DNA of 64,000 nucleotides from Niabella soli DSM 19437 (GTDB taxonomy: Bacteria > Bacteroidota > Bacteroidia > Chitinophagales > Chitinophagaceae): positions 2,852,001 to 2,916,000 of the forward strand of contig NZ_CP007035.1 of the NCBI RefSeq assembly GCF_000243115.2, written 5' to 3'. The position numbers were made by a program, and so were the translations under genes. The notes beneath the pieces were generated by a model. The model searched no databases. It was not told the origin of the DNA and saw only the letters and a list, made by a program, of their open reading frames with translations. Below, piece by piece: positions 15,841 to 25,765 of this stretch (the stretch's first letter is position 1; every line of letters begins with the position of its first letter).

Positions 15841-17988
15841 TTAAACCACTTTCTTTACCACCAAACGACCGCTGTTCAGCGCTAGCACCACATCGCTGAA
15901 GGCCATAACCAGGGCGCCAAACATTGGGGTTAATAAACCGAAAGCGGCAATAGGGAGGGCCACAATATTATAGGCAAATGCCCAGAAAAGATTCTCTTTA
16001 ATAGTTTTATAAGTGTGTTTTCCCAAACCCATCGCCAGCGGCAGATTTTTTAACCCATGATTGGTGAGCACCACCTGGGCCGTTTGCATGGCTATCTGTG
16101 ACGCGTCGCTCATGCTGATCCCAATGGTGGCTTTCGCCAGCGCCGGCGCATCATTAATACCGTCCCCCACCATGGCCGTAGGAGCCTGTGCATTTTTTTC
16201 AGCAATGATGGTCAGTTTTTCTTCCGGCTTTTTTTCAGCGATCACTTCGTCAATACCCAGCTCATCGGCGATTTGTTGCGCCTTCAACCGCCGGTCGCCA
16301 CTGAGTAAAATCGTTTTAATGTTCTTGCTGTGGAAATAGTTGACAACGCTTCGCGCTTCCGGGCGTAGTTCATCTTTCAGATCAATGGTACCAATAAGCT
16401 GACTATTTTTTGTGATGTAGATATTGTGATCTGCCGGAATGGTTGGATCGCTAACAATAGCATACGAACCCGCTGCATATTCAACCCCTGCTTTATCGGT
16501 GGCAAAAAGGCCTTTCCCTTTTTCTTCCCGGATCGTTTTCCAACGGGTTTCTTTATTCATTTTCCATGTACCGGCCAGACTTTTGGCAATGGGGTGATTC
16601 GAATATTTTTCGAGCGAATACACCAGGGTTTTGAATGTTTCTTCATTGATAGAAGCATCCAGGATCTTGAAACCAGCAATGGTAAAATTCCCTGTGGTTA
16701 AGGTTCCTGTTTTATCAAAAACAATCTGTTTAATGTCTTTAAAATTCTCCAGTGTAGTGGCATTGCGGAACAGGACGCCATTTCGCGCCCCGCGGCCCAA
16801 ACCCACGGCTATGGCAGCAGGTGTGGCCAGCCCCATAGCGCAGGGGCAGGCAATGACCAGTACCGCGATCGCACGCATTAAGGAAGGCGTAAAATCTTTC
16901 AGGATCGCCCAGTTGACCACTAACGCCGCCAGCGCAATCAGCAAAACAAGCGGAACAAAAACAGCGCTGATCTTATCAGCCATTTGCTGTACCGGCGGTT
17001 TTTCTCCCTGGGCTTCATTTACCATATTGATGATACCGGCCAGCACACTGTCTTTACCAACAGCCGTTACCTGAGCCTTCACGGTACCATCCACCATAAT
17101 ACTGCCGCCGATCAGTTTGTCTTTTGATCGTTTGGCCACGGGAACACTTTCACCCGTGATAATGGCTTCGTTCACCTGGGCATCGCCCCATAATATTTTA
17201 CAGTCGGCAGGCACCTGCTCCCCGTTTTTAATTAATATCAGGTCCCCGGTTCTTAAGGCGCTACTTTCCACTGGGAAAATATTTTCATTATGGTCATGAT
17301 CATAGGCGATCATATTGGCCATAATGAGCTGCGTTTGTGCCAGTTTTTTTAATTGTGCCTGTGTAGAGGAAACGGTATGCTCTTCCATATAATTGCCTAG
17401 GAACACCAATGTAATGACGGTAGCAGCGGTTTCATAAAAAATATATTCGTGCTGGTTGGTCAGCGTTCCATACAAACTATATACAAACGCGGCCAATGCA
17501 CCAATGGTTACCAATACGTTCATATTGGGCATGTGGTTGCGGATGCTTTTGAAAGCACTTACACCGAAATAAGATATACCCACCATTAGTACCGGCAGGG
17601 TTAAGGCAAATTGTATCCAGGGCTGCATCAGCCATGAATGCTGCAGGGCAGGCAGCATATGCAGCATCAGCACCAGAGTGAACGGGAGACAGAACCAGAA
17701 ACGCTGCATATTGGTTTTTAACCAGCCGCCTTGTTTACCGTGATCGTGGGCATGGTCATGCATATGGGCCTCCTGATCTTCAACGATACTATACCCCAAA
17801 CCAGACAAGCCTTTGGATAAAGCCGTTTCATTCTTCTGGCCTTTCAGATCAAAGCTGACATCGCCCGTGGCGAAGTTCACTTTAACATTTTCCATGCCTT
17901 CCTTTTCCAAATATTTATTGATGGTAAGTGCACAGGTAGGACAGTCCATTCCTGCTACTTTCCATTTTACTTTTTCTTCAATTTCCAT
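15841..17988 (-). CDS. copA: Cu+-type P1B ATPase (CopA-like)
   Basis: A 715-aa heavy-metal exporter. An N-terminal HMA domain has GMDCPTCALTI; a His-rich linker (HMHDHAHDH, 75-83) follows. The membrane CPC motif is at 381-383 (IACPCAMGLATP), the phosphorylated Asp in FDKTGTLT near 425, SHPIAKSL gives the P1B His-Pro, and GDGINDAPALAKA the hinge. CPC together with the single CxxC HMA points to Cu+ export, though Ag+ is also usual for the family. No copper regulator or chaperone is adjacent. Confidence 0.92.
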   Translation of the reverse strand: MEIEEKVKWKVAGMDCPTCALTINKYLEKEGMENVKVNFATGDVSFDLKGQKNETALSKGLSGLGYSIVEDQEAHMHDHAHDHGKQGGWLKTNMQRFWFCLPFTLVLMLHMLPALQHSWLMQPWIQFALTLPVLMVGISYFGVSAFKSIRNHMPNMNVLVTIGALAAFVYSLYGTLTNQHEYIFYETAATVITLVFLGNYMEEHTVSSTQAQLKKLAQTQLIMANMIAYDHDHNENIFPVESSALRTGDLILIKNGEQVPADCKILWGDAQVNEAIITGESVPVAKRSKDKLIGGSIMVDGTVKAQVTAVGKDSVLAGIINMVNEAQGEKPPVQQMADKISAVFVPLVLLIALAALVVNWAILKDFTPSLMRAIAVLVIACPCAMGLATPAAIAVGLGRGARNGVLFRNATTLENFKDIKQIVFDKTGTLTTGNFTIAGFKILDASINEETFKTLVYSLEKYSNHPIAKSLAGTWKMNKETRWKTIREEKGKGLFATDKAGVEYAAGSYAIVSDPTIPADHNIYITKNSQLIGTIDLKDELRPEARSVVNYFHSKNIKTILLSGDRRLKAQQIADELGIDEVIAEKKPEEKLTIIAEKNAQAPTAMVGDGINDAPALAKATIGISMSDASQIAMQTAQVVLTNHGLKNLPLAMGLGKHTYKTIKENLFWAFAYNIVALPIAAFGLLTPMFGALVMAFSDVVLALNSGRLVVKKVV

Positions 17989-18565
17989 AACACAAAATTA
18001 TAACAACCCTGAAAGGGAATGGCCTGTAACCCTTTGTATTATTAAAACCATGTTGCAGAACCCCGATCTTTTATTGTAACGCGGTTTCAAAAATTATCCC
18101 TGTCACTTTCATTATTTCAAAATGCAACTATTGTTATGCCAAACGTCAACAGCCAAACGATAAGCATGGGAAGCTCATATTTATCACCCGCCTGACCTCA
18201 TTCGGGCAGGTTTCATCGCTGTCGATACTATACACCCTTTTACTATCAACAAAACATCCGCATCATCCCTCTATTTGGCGATTGACTTTGCCTTTGCAGG
18301 GAATTAGCTTTGTATCAGCAACGATTTAAAAGAGCAGTATATATTGAATGGACTTTGTTTCTCTGAACTACCGGAATGATGGCCGGCGCCTCTCTTTAAA
18401 ACCGTCAGGAAAAGACGCGAACGGGATGAATATGTCTCTGTTTGTTAGCTGAACTGGTATGATTGCATGATATACGCCGGATGACCGGAACAAGAGCGGC
18501 CGGCATTTTCTTCTGCAACAACGATTGTTTTTCCAAATTATTTTAAAATACTAAAACATACCATT
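17989..18565. other. 577-base gap between copA and the DUF1360 operon
   Basis: No gene seen. Divergent promoters for copA and the downstream operon must lie here. The best candidate is TTG (18282-18284), 20 bases, TAGCTTTG (18305-18312), a good match to the Bacteroidota consensus, which would leave a leader of about 250 bases. A short hairpin CCTGACC/GGGCAGG is at about 18191-18211. Confidence 0.5.
18282..18312 (+). promoter_or_regulatory. Candidate promoter of the DUF1360 operon
   Basis: TTG, a 20-base spacer and TAGCTTTG fit the TTG/TAnnTTTG pattern. It is 254 bases before the ATG, so a long leader is implied. Confidence 0.35.
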
Positions 18566-20875
18566 ATGATTATTTCCATGCAAGGCAACTGGACCGTGGC
18601 CGTAAAAGAAAAGTTTGCATCCTTCCCGCAGCGTTTTATTATAACGGGAGCCATTTCAGGAAATGGCGTTTATACGGGAGACCCGTCGACCCCTGCAGTT
18701 TATGTAACCGGGGCCCTTTGGTCCATAGCCATTCAAAATGACCCGGGAAGCGGTTTTCAGCTCTCGGATACCCGGATAAAATTTCCGACGATGGCCGGGA
18801 CCAATTATTCTTTTGATATTGAATCCAATGATGCCGGTGGCGATGGTGACTTCAACGACCTGGTGCTTACCTGCACCACACCCGCTGCCACTGATGATTT
18901 TATTATTTATGGCAATGTTTCGCTCTATAGCGGCTTGTGCCGGTTCAATCCCTGCCGGCCGCGCTACCTCGTCATCGATACGTATTCCCAATTATTAAAA
19001 GCATTGGAAAACGACCGGCTGCGGGCTATCCTGACCAAATACTACCCGGAAAGAATACCGCACATCAAATTACCCAATCCACCTGATCCACCTCCCTATT
19101 TTACGCCGATGGTTATTAATGTGCTCGGAGAAGAACAGATCCCTGAAAAAGCTGCAAATCTTTTCCGGCAAACCACCAACCTGAAAGAAAACTCCCGCGC
19201 CAGGGCTGCGGTTACTGAAACGGCACTTGCCGATACCAGTTTTGTAAAACGGGTTACTTATTCAAAAAGCCCGGCAGGTAGTGCCGCTATTACCAGCCAG
19301 GAAAGAGCGGCGCTCTCCAAAATTATAGATGGCATCCGGCCTACCTGTCATATTGAAGCGGCGCAGCATTTCACGCTCAGTTTTGCAGAATACGATCGCA
19401 CCCCGTCAGAACTGGCAGGGGGAAGTTATACCGGCAACGGACCGCACACTAATTTGGGCAGCGCCATCACCGACATAAATGGAAATTATATTTTCCGGTT
19501 TAAGCAAACCCTGAGTGAGCTGGTCAATGAAATATTACACGATGTGGCCCCCGGCGAAAACTACCTCGTTCAGGCCTTACCCGATGTTATTGTAAAAATA
19601 ACCGACAGCCTGCACCCATCCGATACTGTTTTTGAAAGCGCTCCTTATTTTAATATCCAGCACCTCAAACAAATTGACATTTGCCTGCCCAAAGAAAAAG
19701 TACCGCCCACTTCACTTTGCTTCAACGGCAATCTTATTGGCAGCCTGGGCAATGTATTTATTGGCGGTGCACAAAACAGCAATGCCAGTTTTGCGCAGCT
19801 CGAGCGGCTGGGCTACAACAATCATCTCCGTCCCGATGGGAAAATAACCGTGCATAATAACCAGGCCGGCTTTGGTGTGGATTGCGCGGCATGGGCAGGA
19901 CTGGTGGATGTAAAAGGATGTATGTACAATCTGAAAAGATCAAATTCCGATCCTTTAATTGAACGCTATACGATCCGCTACTCTAGCGACGGCGTTAACT
20001 GGCAGTTTGTGCAGCAGGATTATTCCCATCCAAGGTTTTCCAAACGATTCCTCCCGAACTACAGCGGTGATCCGGTAGGGCCTTTCTTCCATACCGTGAA
20101 TGTGCCTAATGTAGGCGGCGCGGGTAGCAGTGCGCAGAATGTGCCTACTTATATTAATATTCAAAAGCAGGTATATTTTGATGGCATCGACTGGGAGTTC
20201 AGCAACCTGGATCGTTATATGCAACTGAATACGGGGCTTTATGATGGCAGCAATAATACGCCGGGCACGGTTTATTTTTTAGTGGAGGGATATGATGCCG
20301 CCGATAATGTGGTTTCGGGCGCAAGGGATCTCATCGCCTTATACATCCATAACCGGGCTATGGATTATGGAATCAACAGCGTCCAGTTTACCGCTCCTAT
20401 AGAAAATCTTCCCTGCGGGTTATATAAAATGACCGACGCAGAAATGAATACTCCGCTCAATATTCAATTCATTGCAAAAGACGATTGGGGCTTTGTAAAT
20501 GCATACGGGTTATCCATAGGCAAATGTCCATCCCCTATAGAAGTGGATATTACCGCACCATCGATCCTTGCAGGAACCGTAACAAACGGTGTGCTGAAGG
20601 ATGGAACAAATGCTTCCAATATTGATGACATGACGATCAACGATACCGCCGGATGCCCGGGTTACACCGGCACTTCCGATGATTTCGGAACCAGCGGGCT
20701 GGTAACCGTAACCTTGCAACCCGCGGCAACAATGGGCGGCTGGCTGCGGGCTACGGAACAGTTTGGAGTGATCTCCGTCGGACTGTCGGCATCCATCCGG
20801 AAAACCAACGGGTATAATTCCGGGGTAGATAACCCTTCGCCTGTGAGCGCATCTTTTTATATTGAAAGAAAATAA
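18566..20875 (+). CDS. 769-aa beta-rich protein of unknown function
   Basis: A large protein lacking any signal peptide or membrane segment. Near residues 88-101 it has DAGGDGDFNDLVLTC, an acidic D-x-D-x-DFND motif like that of DUF4114-type, Ca-binding-like domains. Residues about 170-190 are Pro rich (LPNPPDPPPYF). The middle and C-terminal parts are strand rich, with a carbohydrate-binding-like stretch (YTIRYSSDGVNWQFVQQD). Nothing resembles an enzyme motif or a T9SS C-terminal signal. Its stop codon abuts the next ATG, so it heads a three-gene operon. The function is unknown; how it would be exported, if at all, is also unclear. Confidence 0.8.
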   Translation: MIISMQGNWTVAVKEKFASFPQRFIITGAISGNGVYTGDPSTPAVYVTGALWSIAIQNDPGSGFQLSDTRIKFPTMAGTNYSFDIESNDAGGDGDFNDLVLTCTTPAATDDFIIYGNVSLYSGLCRFNPCRPRYLVIDTYSQLLKALENDRLRAILTKYYPERIPHIKLPNPPDPPPYFTPMVINVLGEEQIPEKAANLFRQTTNLKENSRARAAVTETALADTSFVKRVTYSKSPAGSAAITSQERAALSKIIDGIRPTCHIEAAQHFTLSFAEYDRTPSELAGGSYTGNGPHTNLGSAITDINGNYIFRFKQTLSELVNEILHDVAPGENYLVQALPDVIVKITDSLHPSDTVFESAPYFNIQHLKQIDICLPKEKVPPTSLCFNGNLIGSLGNVFIGGAQNSNASFAQLERLGYNNHLRPDGKITVHNNQAGFGVDCAAWAGLVDVKGCMYNLKRSNSDPLIERYTIRYSSDGVNWQFVQQDYSHPRFSKRFLPNYSGDPVGPFFHTVNVPNVGGAGSSAQNVPTYINIQKQVYFDGIDWEFSNLDRYMQLNTGLYDGSNNTPGTVYFLVEGYDAADNVVSGARDLIALYIHNRAMDYGINSVQFTAPIENLPCGLYKMTDAEMNTPLNIQFIAKDDWGFVNAYGLSIGKCPSPIEVDITAPSILAGTVTNGVLKDGTNASNIDDMTINDTAGCPGYTGTSDDFGTSGLVTVTLQPAATMGGWLRATEQFGVISVGLSASIRKTNGYNSGVDNPSPVSASFYIERK

Positions 20876-21184
20876 ATGGTTTTTATTTTATTATGCCTGG
20901 CGGTATGGCGGTTGACGCATTTGATTTCAAAAGAAGACGGACCTTTTGATATCATTTATCGCATCAGAAAAGCAGCAGGAGCAGGTTTTTTCGGAAGCCT
21001 GCTCGACTGCTTTTACTGTGTGAGTATTTGGGTGGCGGCGCCCTTCGGCCTTTACGCCGGCAATGGCTGGTTTGAAAAGATCCTGTATTGGTTAAGCTTA
21101 TCAGGAGCGGCCTGCCTGTTGGAACAGGCAACAACGCATTCAAATAATACACCTCCGGAACTACCGGACTATAAAGAAGATTAA
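20876..21184 (+). CDS. DUF1360 family membrane protein
   Basis: A 102-aa protein with two or three membrane segments and the DUF1360 pattern: WRLTHLISKEDGPFDIIYRIR, then SLLDCFYCVSIWVAAPFGL with its Cys pair and small-residue motif. The family has no assigned function. It begins directly after the TAA of the 769-aa gene with no spacing and ends two bases before the 92-aa gene. The arrangement indicates that the three products are made together. Confidence 0.85.
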   Translation: MVFILLCLAVWRLTHLISKEDGPFDIIYRIRKAAGAGFFGSLLDCFYCVSIWVAAPFGLYAGNGWFEKILYWLSLSGAACLLEQATTHSNNTPPELPDYKED

Positions 21185-21186
21185 CT

Positions 21187-21465
21187 ATGTGCAATTGCGG
21201 AAATAGACGGCAGCAATTTCAACAACAGGTGGTGGCGCGGCATTACGACCAGCCTGCAGAAAATGCTGTAGAAAAAAAAGTACAGGATGTCACCTTTGAA
21301 TACATCGGTAAAACAGCGCTTACCGTTACCGGCAGCATTACCCGGAAACGTTATTATTTCAGTCATCCTGATCAGGTATTGAAGGTCGATTACAGGGATG
21401 CGCCGGGCATGATGGCCGTACCGTTGTTAAAAAAGGTAAATCTGACTAAAGAGCGCCTTCAGTAA
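21187..21465 (+). CDS. Small Cys-N-terminal protein of the DUF1360 operon
   Basis: A 92-aa protein starting MCNCGNRRQQFQQQ, with a CxC near the N-terminus. The second half has a strand pattern FEYIGKTALTVTGSITRKRY then VDYRDAPGMMAVPLLKKV. That VDxRDaxxxxxVPxLKKV pattern recalls short phage-associated structural proteins, but I cannot name a family. It lies two bases after the DUF1360 gene. No terminator is clear downstream. Confidence 0.75.
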   Translation: MCNCGNRRQQFQQQVVARHYDQPAENAVEKKVQDVTFEYIGKTALTVTGSITRKRYYFSHPDQVLKVDYRDAPGMMAVPLLKKVNLTKERLQ

Positions 21466-21645
21466 CAGTTATAATGTCTGTATTTTGATCAATGATGGGC
21501 TGAGGCTGGCTATAAAAGCAAAGTGGCGGATGCAAAACCATTAAGGGTTAAGATGCTCATTAAGCCGTTTTCTTAATAAACGTAGTAGCTTAATGTTAAA
21601 AAAACTTTCATTGTGCGGCTCCTGGTTAGTTTCTACCCTGCTGTG

Positions 21646-21690
21646 CGAGGCTTGCAGCCTCGAGCAACTTTTCTATCGCCTTTGGCGATA
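21646..21690. repeat. Two tandem small hairpins downstream of fabG
   Basis: CGAGGCT TGC AGCCTCG (21646-21662) and TATCGCC TTT GGCGATA (21674-21690) are perfect stems side by side. A related TTCGCC AAA GGCGAA stem is at about 25508-25522. They look like a REP-type intergenic element. Confidence 0.6.
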
Positions 21691-21700
21691 CATTGCGTCA

Positions 21701-22429
21701 TTATGTGTATAGCCCTCCATTAATAGAAAGCACCTGTCCCGTAATATAGGCGGCTTCTTTAGTTGCAAAAAAACCAACGGCATGCGCCACTTCTTCCGGT
21801 GTTCCAAAGCGGTTGGCCGGGATCAGTTGCTTCATCTGGTTTTCATCGATATCACCGGTCATATCTGTTTTTATAAACCCCGGAGCTACTGCGTTTACCG
21901 TAATACTTCTTTTGCCCACTTCCTGCGCCAATGCCTTAGTGGCCGCAATAACGCCGCCTTTAGCAGCAGAATAATTCGTTTGACCCGCCAGGCCTTTCAG
22001 CCCCGAAAGCGATACCACGTTAATAATACGGCCGTAGCGCTGGCGCAGCATGCTGTTAACCACAAGCCGCGTAACATTAAAAAAGCCACCCAGGCTGGTG
22101 TTCAGCACATCATCCCATTGTTCATCTTTCATCCACATCAGTAATACATCATCCTTGATGCCGGCGTTGTTCACCAGTACTTCAATCGTCTTGTCCGTAT
22201 TGGCTTCCATCCAGCCGCCCAGTATTTTTTGAACCGCGCCGCGATCCGCAACATCAAAAGCCAGCAGCTCGCTTGCAACCCCTGCTTTTTTTACTTCGGC
22301 CAGGGTCTCTTCCGCTTTTTCTTTATTGCCTTTATAATTGATAAGAATATTGAATCCCTGCCGGGCCAGATGTATACAAACAGCCCTGCCAATGCCACGG
22401 GATCCTCCGGTAACTAATGCCCAGTTCAT
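21701..22429 (-). CDS. fabG: 3-oxoacyl-ACP reductase (FabG-type SDR)
   Basis: A 242-aa short-chain dehydrogenase. NADPH-binding TGGSRGIG is at the N-terminus, NNAGI follows, and the Ser-Tyr-Lys catalytic set appears as SLSGLKGLAGQTNYSAAKGG. It lies 66 bases downstream of the tyrosine ammonia-lyase on the same strand. This pairing matches flexirubin and aryl-polyene clusters, where a dedicated ketoreductase works on the growing polyene; that pathway role is inferred from the neighbour. Confidence 0.9.
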   Translation of the reverse strand: MNWALVTGGSRGIGRAVCIHLARQGFNILINYKGNKEKAEETLAEVKKAGVASELLAFDVADRGAVQKILGGWMEANTDKTIEVLVNNAGIKDDVLLMWMKDEQWDDVLNTSLGGFFNVTRLVVNSMLRQRYGRIINVVSLSGLKGLAGQTNYSAAKGGVIAATKALAQEVGKRSITVNAVAPGFIKTDMTGDIDENQMKQLIPANRFGTPEEVAHAVGFFATKEAAYITGQVLSINGGLYT

Positions 22430-22495
22430 AATTTTTAATTTATCGTTCCTGGTTTATGGTTTAAACAATAAACGAAAAACCAGAAACTAACAATT

Positions 22496-24031
22496 TTAAA
22501 ACGGCTGCTGCGTTTTCATAAAATCACGCACATTTGCCAGGTCTTTATAAAGCGGCCGGTCCGATACATACTCGGGGAAGATCGTGCGCAGTGTTTCATA
22601 CACCTTTTTTGTTTTTGCTGCCATCAGCTCCTTTTTGTCAAGGAAGTCAATCGCCTGCAGCACGGTCATGGCCTGTATTGCCAACACTTCGTACCCGTTG
22701 CTAATAACTTTTTTAGCCAGTTCTGCACTGTTGTATCCCATGCTTACAATATCCTGGTTGTCGTTATTATTGGGAATACTATGCACATACATGGGAAACG
22801 ACAGGGTCTGATTTTCCGCTGTTGTGGAAGTTGCCGTAAACTGGATACCCTGCATACCAAAATTAAGCCCCAGTACTCCAAGGTTCACAAACGGCGGAAA
22901 TTTCTGATTCAGCCGTGCATTCAATAAATAATTCAACTGCCGCTCGCTCAGCATGGTTAATTTAGTAATGGCGATCTTTAATTTATCCATCTCGAAGGAG
23001 ACATAATCGCCGTGAAAATTACCACCATGGAAAATATTATGACTGGCCACATCCACCACGGGGTTATCATTAACAGAATTGAGCTCATTTACCACCGTTT
23101 CTTCTGTATGCGCCAGTGTATCATACACCGGCCCCAAGACCTGTGTAATACAGCGCAGCGAATAATACTCCTGTACTTTGTCTTCAAATACATCGTGCTG
23201 AATATTATCAGGGTTGTATAAATGTTCGGAGCGGCTGCGGATCAGTTTGCTATCGCTAAGCAGGGCACGCATCATCCGTGCAATATGCTGCTGCCCCGTA
23301 TGATGTTTTACACTATTCAGTTCGTGCGAGTAGTGGTCGTCATATACTTCCATGAGCTCGTTGGTCATGGCGGAGAGCATCACCGCCCAGTTCAGCAATT
23401 GCTGCGCCTGCAACAAATTAAGCAGGCCAACACCGGTCATGGCCGACGTGCCGTTGATCAGCGCCAGACCTTCGCGCACCTGTACTTTTAACGGTTCCAG
23501 CCCTGCTTTTTGAAACGCCGCCGCCGCCGGTTGTATCGTTTCTTCAAACCAAACCTCTCCCTCACCGATAATACCCAACGCCAGATGGGCCAGTTGCACC
23601 AGATCGCCGCTGGCGCCCACGCCCCCATGCTCAAAGATGCAGGGGATCAGGTTGCTGTTGATCATGGCCGCTATCAGTTGCGGCAATTTGGGATCAATGC
23701 CGGAATAGCCCTGCATTAAATTGTTTAACCTGGCCAATAGTACCGCTTTGCCCAACAGGGGTTTCAAAACATTTCCACCGCCGCTGCTATGACTGCGGAT
23801 CAGGTTATATTGCAGTTCCAGAATGTTTTCCTCGCTGATCTTATACTGCGCCATAGGTCCAAAACCAGTATTGATGCCGTAGATCAATTTGTTGCTGGAA
23901 AATTGTTTTAAAAATTCAAAACTGGTGTTTACGCGTTGTAAGGCTTCCGTATCCAATGTAATAGGCTGGCCTTCTATAATAACAGCATTAAAATCCTGCA
24001 ATGAAAGCCGTTCTCCTCCTACTTTGATCAT
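22496..24031 (-). CDS. Tyrosine ammonia-lyase, flexirubin type
   Basis: A 511-aa member of the HAL/PAL/TAL family. The self-forming MIO cofactor comes from Ala140-Ser141-Gly142 in EHGGVGASGDLVQLAHLAL. Catalytic Tyr51 lies in LIYGINTGFGPMAQY. The substrate-selecting pair is Ser80-His81 in NLIRSHSSGGG. This pair resembles histidase, but the overall sequence closely follows the tyrosine-specific lyase of Flavobacterium johnsoniae as I recall it (same LIRSHSSG and FHGGNFHGDY stretches). It would make 4-coumarate, the starter of the aryl-polyene half of flexirubin. Upstream of fabG. Confidence 0.85.
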   Translation of the reverse strand: MIKVGGERLSLQDFNAVIIEGQPITLDTEALQRVNTSFEFLKQFSSNKLIYGINTGFGPMAQYKISEENILELQYNLIRSHSSGGGNVLKPLLGKAVLLARLNNLMQGYSGIDPKLPQLIAAMINSNLIPCIFEHGGVGASGDLVQLAHLALGIIGEGEVWFEETIQPAAAAFQKAGLEPLKVQVREGLALINGTSAMTGVGLLNLLQAQQLLNWAVMLSAMTNELMEVYDDHYSHELNSVKHHTGQQHIARMMRALLSDSKLIRSRSEHLYNPDNIQHDVFEDKVQEYYSLRCITQVLGPVYDTLAHTEETVVNELNSVNDNPVVDVASHNIFHGGNFHGDYVSFEMDKLKIAITKLTMLSERQLNYLLNARLNQKFPPFVNLGVLGLNFGMQGIQFTATSTTAENQTLSFPMYVHSIPNNNDNQDIVSMGYNSAELAKKVISNGYEVLAIQAMTVLQAIDFLDKKELMAAKTKKVYETLRTIFPEYVSDRPLYKDLANVRDFMKTQQPF

Positions 24032-24169
24032 TTTCTATTTAAAAATTGGTTAAACAAGCGGCAAAAAAACGAAATATCTCGCGGGTATCAAAATAATTGT
24101 TCAGGCCGGGGCACAGTTGTTTATGCTCCATTGCTCCCTTCCTAACATCCAGAAAAGCATTTTCAAAAA

Positions 24170-25297
24170 TCATTTTACCCGCTCCCCAAGGTTTTGAATT
24201 CCATCATACAGTTTTGTAAAACAGGCCCATTGGGTCTTATTCTGGCCGGAAGCATCCGGCGTTTTATTGTAGAACTCCTTCAAAAAATCGGCGTTGTGCG
24301 ACCAGATCGTTTGCATCATGCCATAAAAAAGGGGTTTTAGCTGTTGAGTGGCCGTATTCCTGAAATTGACCATATCGTTCAGTTGCTGCACGGCAACATC
24401 CGGATTGCGCCAGGGGCAGGTAACGACCTTAAACCCTTTCATGGCAAAATACACGGGCGTCTTATCTGCACGATCATAATGCCAGTCGCAAACGACAATA
24501 TCCTTAGGTACCAGATCTATCGCCGCCTGTGTATGATTCTGGCTGGCCTCCCAGATTCCCAAACCGGTGGTAGTGGCATCCAGCATCCGGTCGCCCCATA
24601 TCCAGAGCGTTCTTTTTGACAGCGCCAGATGGTCCCTGACCCGCCTTACCTCATCAGCAAATAGAACCGCTTTATCCTTTTTGCGGCAACGCCGGCACCC
24701 TGATTCACCAATGTAAAACACTTCATCCATTCCCGCATGAAAGGCATCGGTTTCAAAAGCATCGCATATTTCATCGACCAGTGCAAATACTATTTTATGC
24801 ACCCGTGGATGCCGCGAGCAGTAGCTTTTGCAATACAGGCCATCGGCATTCGGCCAGGCATATTTTTCAGGCATTTTCACCCAGGGCGTTTCATCAAATT
24901 CAGGATACTGTTTCAGCAGGTTATACGTTTTGTTAGCCCAGGACTGGTGCCCCAGGAGATTGATCTGCGGTATTATTTTAATATGATTATTGCTACAGGC
25001 CGCTACCATTTTTTTTACATCCTGCAGCGATAAAGCGATAGTGTCCCGCAGCTCGGGATGGCTCTTAAACTGGTAGTTGAAATCGATCCGTAAAACCAAT
25101 GTATTTACTTTTCTCGGCGCCAGCTCATTATTTATAAACGTAACAAACGAGTCTACTCCTGAGGGGCGTGGCGCTTCAATACAGAACCCGCGGACAGGCA
25201 ACAGGCTATCCGGATTGTTTTGGGCGCCGGATCTGGCAAAAAATAAACAGAGGAAACAGCATACAAGCAAAAAATATCGGAAGGCAATTGTTCTCAT
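24170..25297 (-). CDS. Secreted GH20-type glycoside hydrolase
   Basis: A 375-aa exported protein with a Sec signal (YFLLVCCFLCLFFARSGAQ). The TIM-barrel carries the GH20 catalytic pair Asp191-Glu192 in FHAGMDEVFYIGESG, so beta-N-acetylhexosaminidase-like action is likely. A Cys cluster CRRCRKK follows, and CKSYCSRH lies before it. The accessory N-terminal domain of classic hexosaminidases is missing. It sits between the ammonia-lyase and the PaaK-like gene but no obvious role in pigment synthesis follows from its fold. Confidence 0.82.
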   Translation of the reverse strand: MRTIAFRYFLLVCCFLCLFFARSGAQNNPDSLLPVRGFCIEAPRPSGVDSFVTFINNELAPRKVNTLVLRIDFNYQFKSHPELRDTIALSLQDVKKMVAACSNNHIKIIPQINLLGHQSWANKTYNLLKQYPEFDETPWVKMPEKYAWPNADGLYCKSYCSRHPRVHKIVFALVDEICDAFETDAFHAGMDEVFYIGESGCRRCRKKDKAVLFADEVRRVRDHLALSKRTLWIWGDRMLDATTTGLGIWEASQNHTQAAIDLVPKDIVVCDWHYDRADKTPVYFAMKGFKVVTCPWRNPDVAVQQLNDMVNFRNTATQQLKPLFYGMMQTIWSHNADFLKEFYNKTPDASGQNKTQWACFTKLYDGIQNLGERVK

Positions 25298-25765
25298 ACA
25301 CTAATCTACGCAAAATTTTGCTTATTAGATAAATGGTCGAAGGCACACCGGCGACGGCGCCCCTTTTTATTTTTCCTTACCGGGAAAACAGGCATTGCCG
25401 CTTGAAATTGCGCTGTAGCAATTATTACGCGCCCGGCTGCAGTGCTGCTATGAAATTTGGTTGCGTCGCACTCTTCAACTGTTGCACTACTGGCACCACG
25501 CCGCTTACCAACGCTTCGCCAAAGGCGAAAAGCTGCGAACGCTACGAGAGAATTCATACTGCTGCGCAGAAAAAAGCACAATATGACTATCAATATAAAA
25601 TATGCAACGACTGTGTATCTTCAGATGCTTTCTTCCCCAACTAAAAAACATCAAAAAAAATCGAACACTGCATGACACTAAATAATGTCCTCCTGCATTC
25701 CTTATTCAATATTTCTTATGCTACATTCTCCGGAGTCCGCCGCTTAAAAAACGACATTGGTATGG
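25298..25765. other. 468-base gap with repeats
   Basis: No convincing gene. It carries the 19-bp repeat copy at 25459-25477, GTTGCACTACTGGCACC, and a TTCGCCAAAGGCGAA hairpin near 25508-25522. Short open frames here are poor in coding character and lack starts with context. Confidence 0.6.
25459..25477. repeat. 19-bp repeat shared with 10307-10325
   Basis: Second exact copy of GGTTGCGTCGCACTCTTCA; sequences on both sides differ from the first copy. Confidence 0.75.

Noticed and set aside
22496-24031. Histidine ammonia-lyase of a hut pathway
   Set aside because: The Ser-His pair would allow it, but no hutU, hutI or hutG is adjacent, fabG follows, and the sequence follows flexirubin-type tyrosine lyase.
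25298-25765. Small genes in the gap between GH20 and PaaK-like genes
   Set aside because: The short frames of about 70-100 codons lie over repeats and look non-coding.
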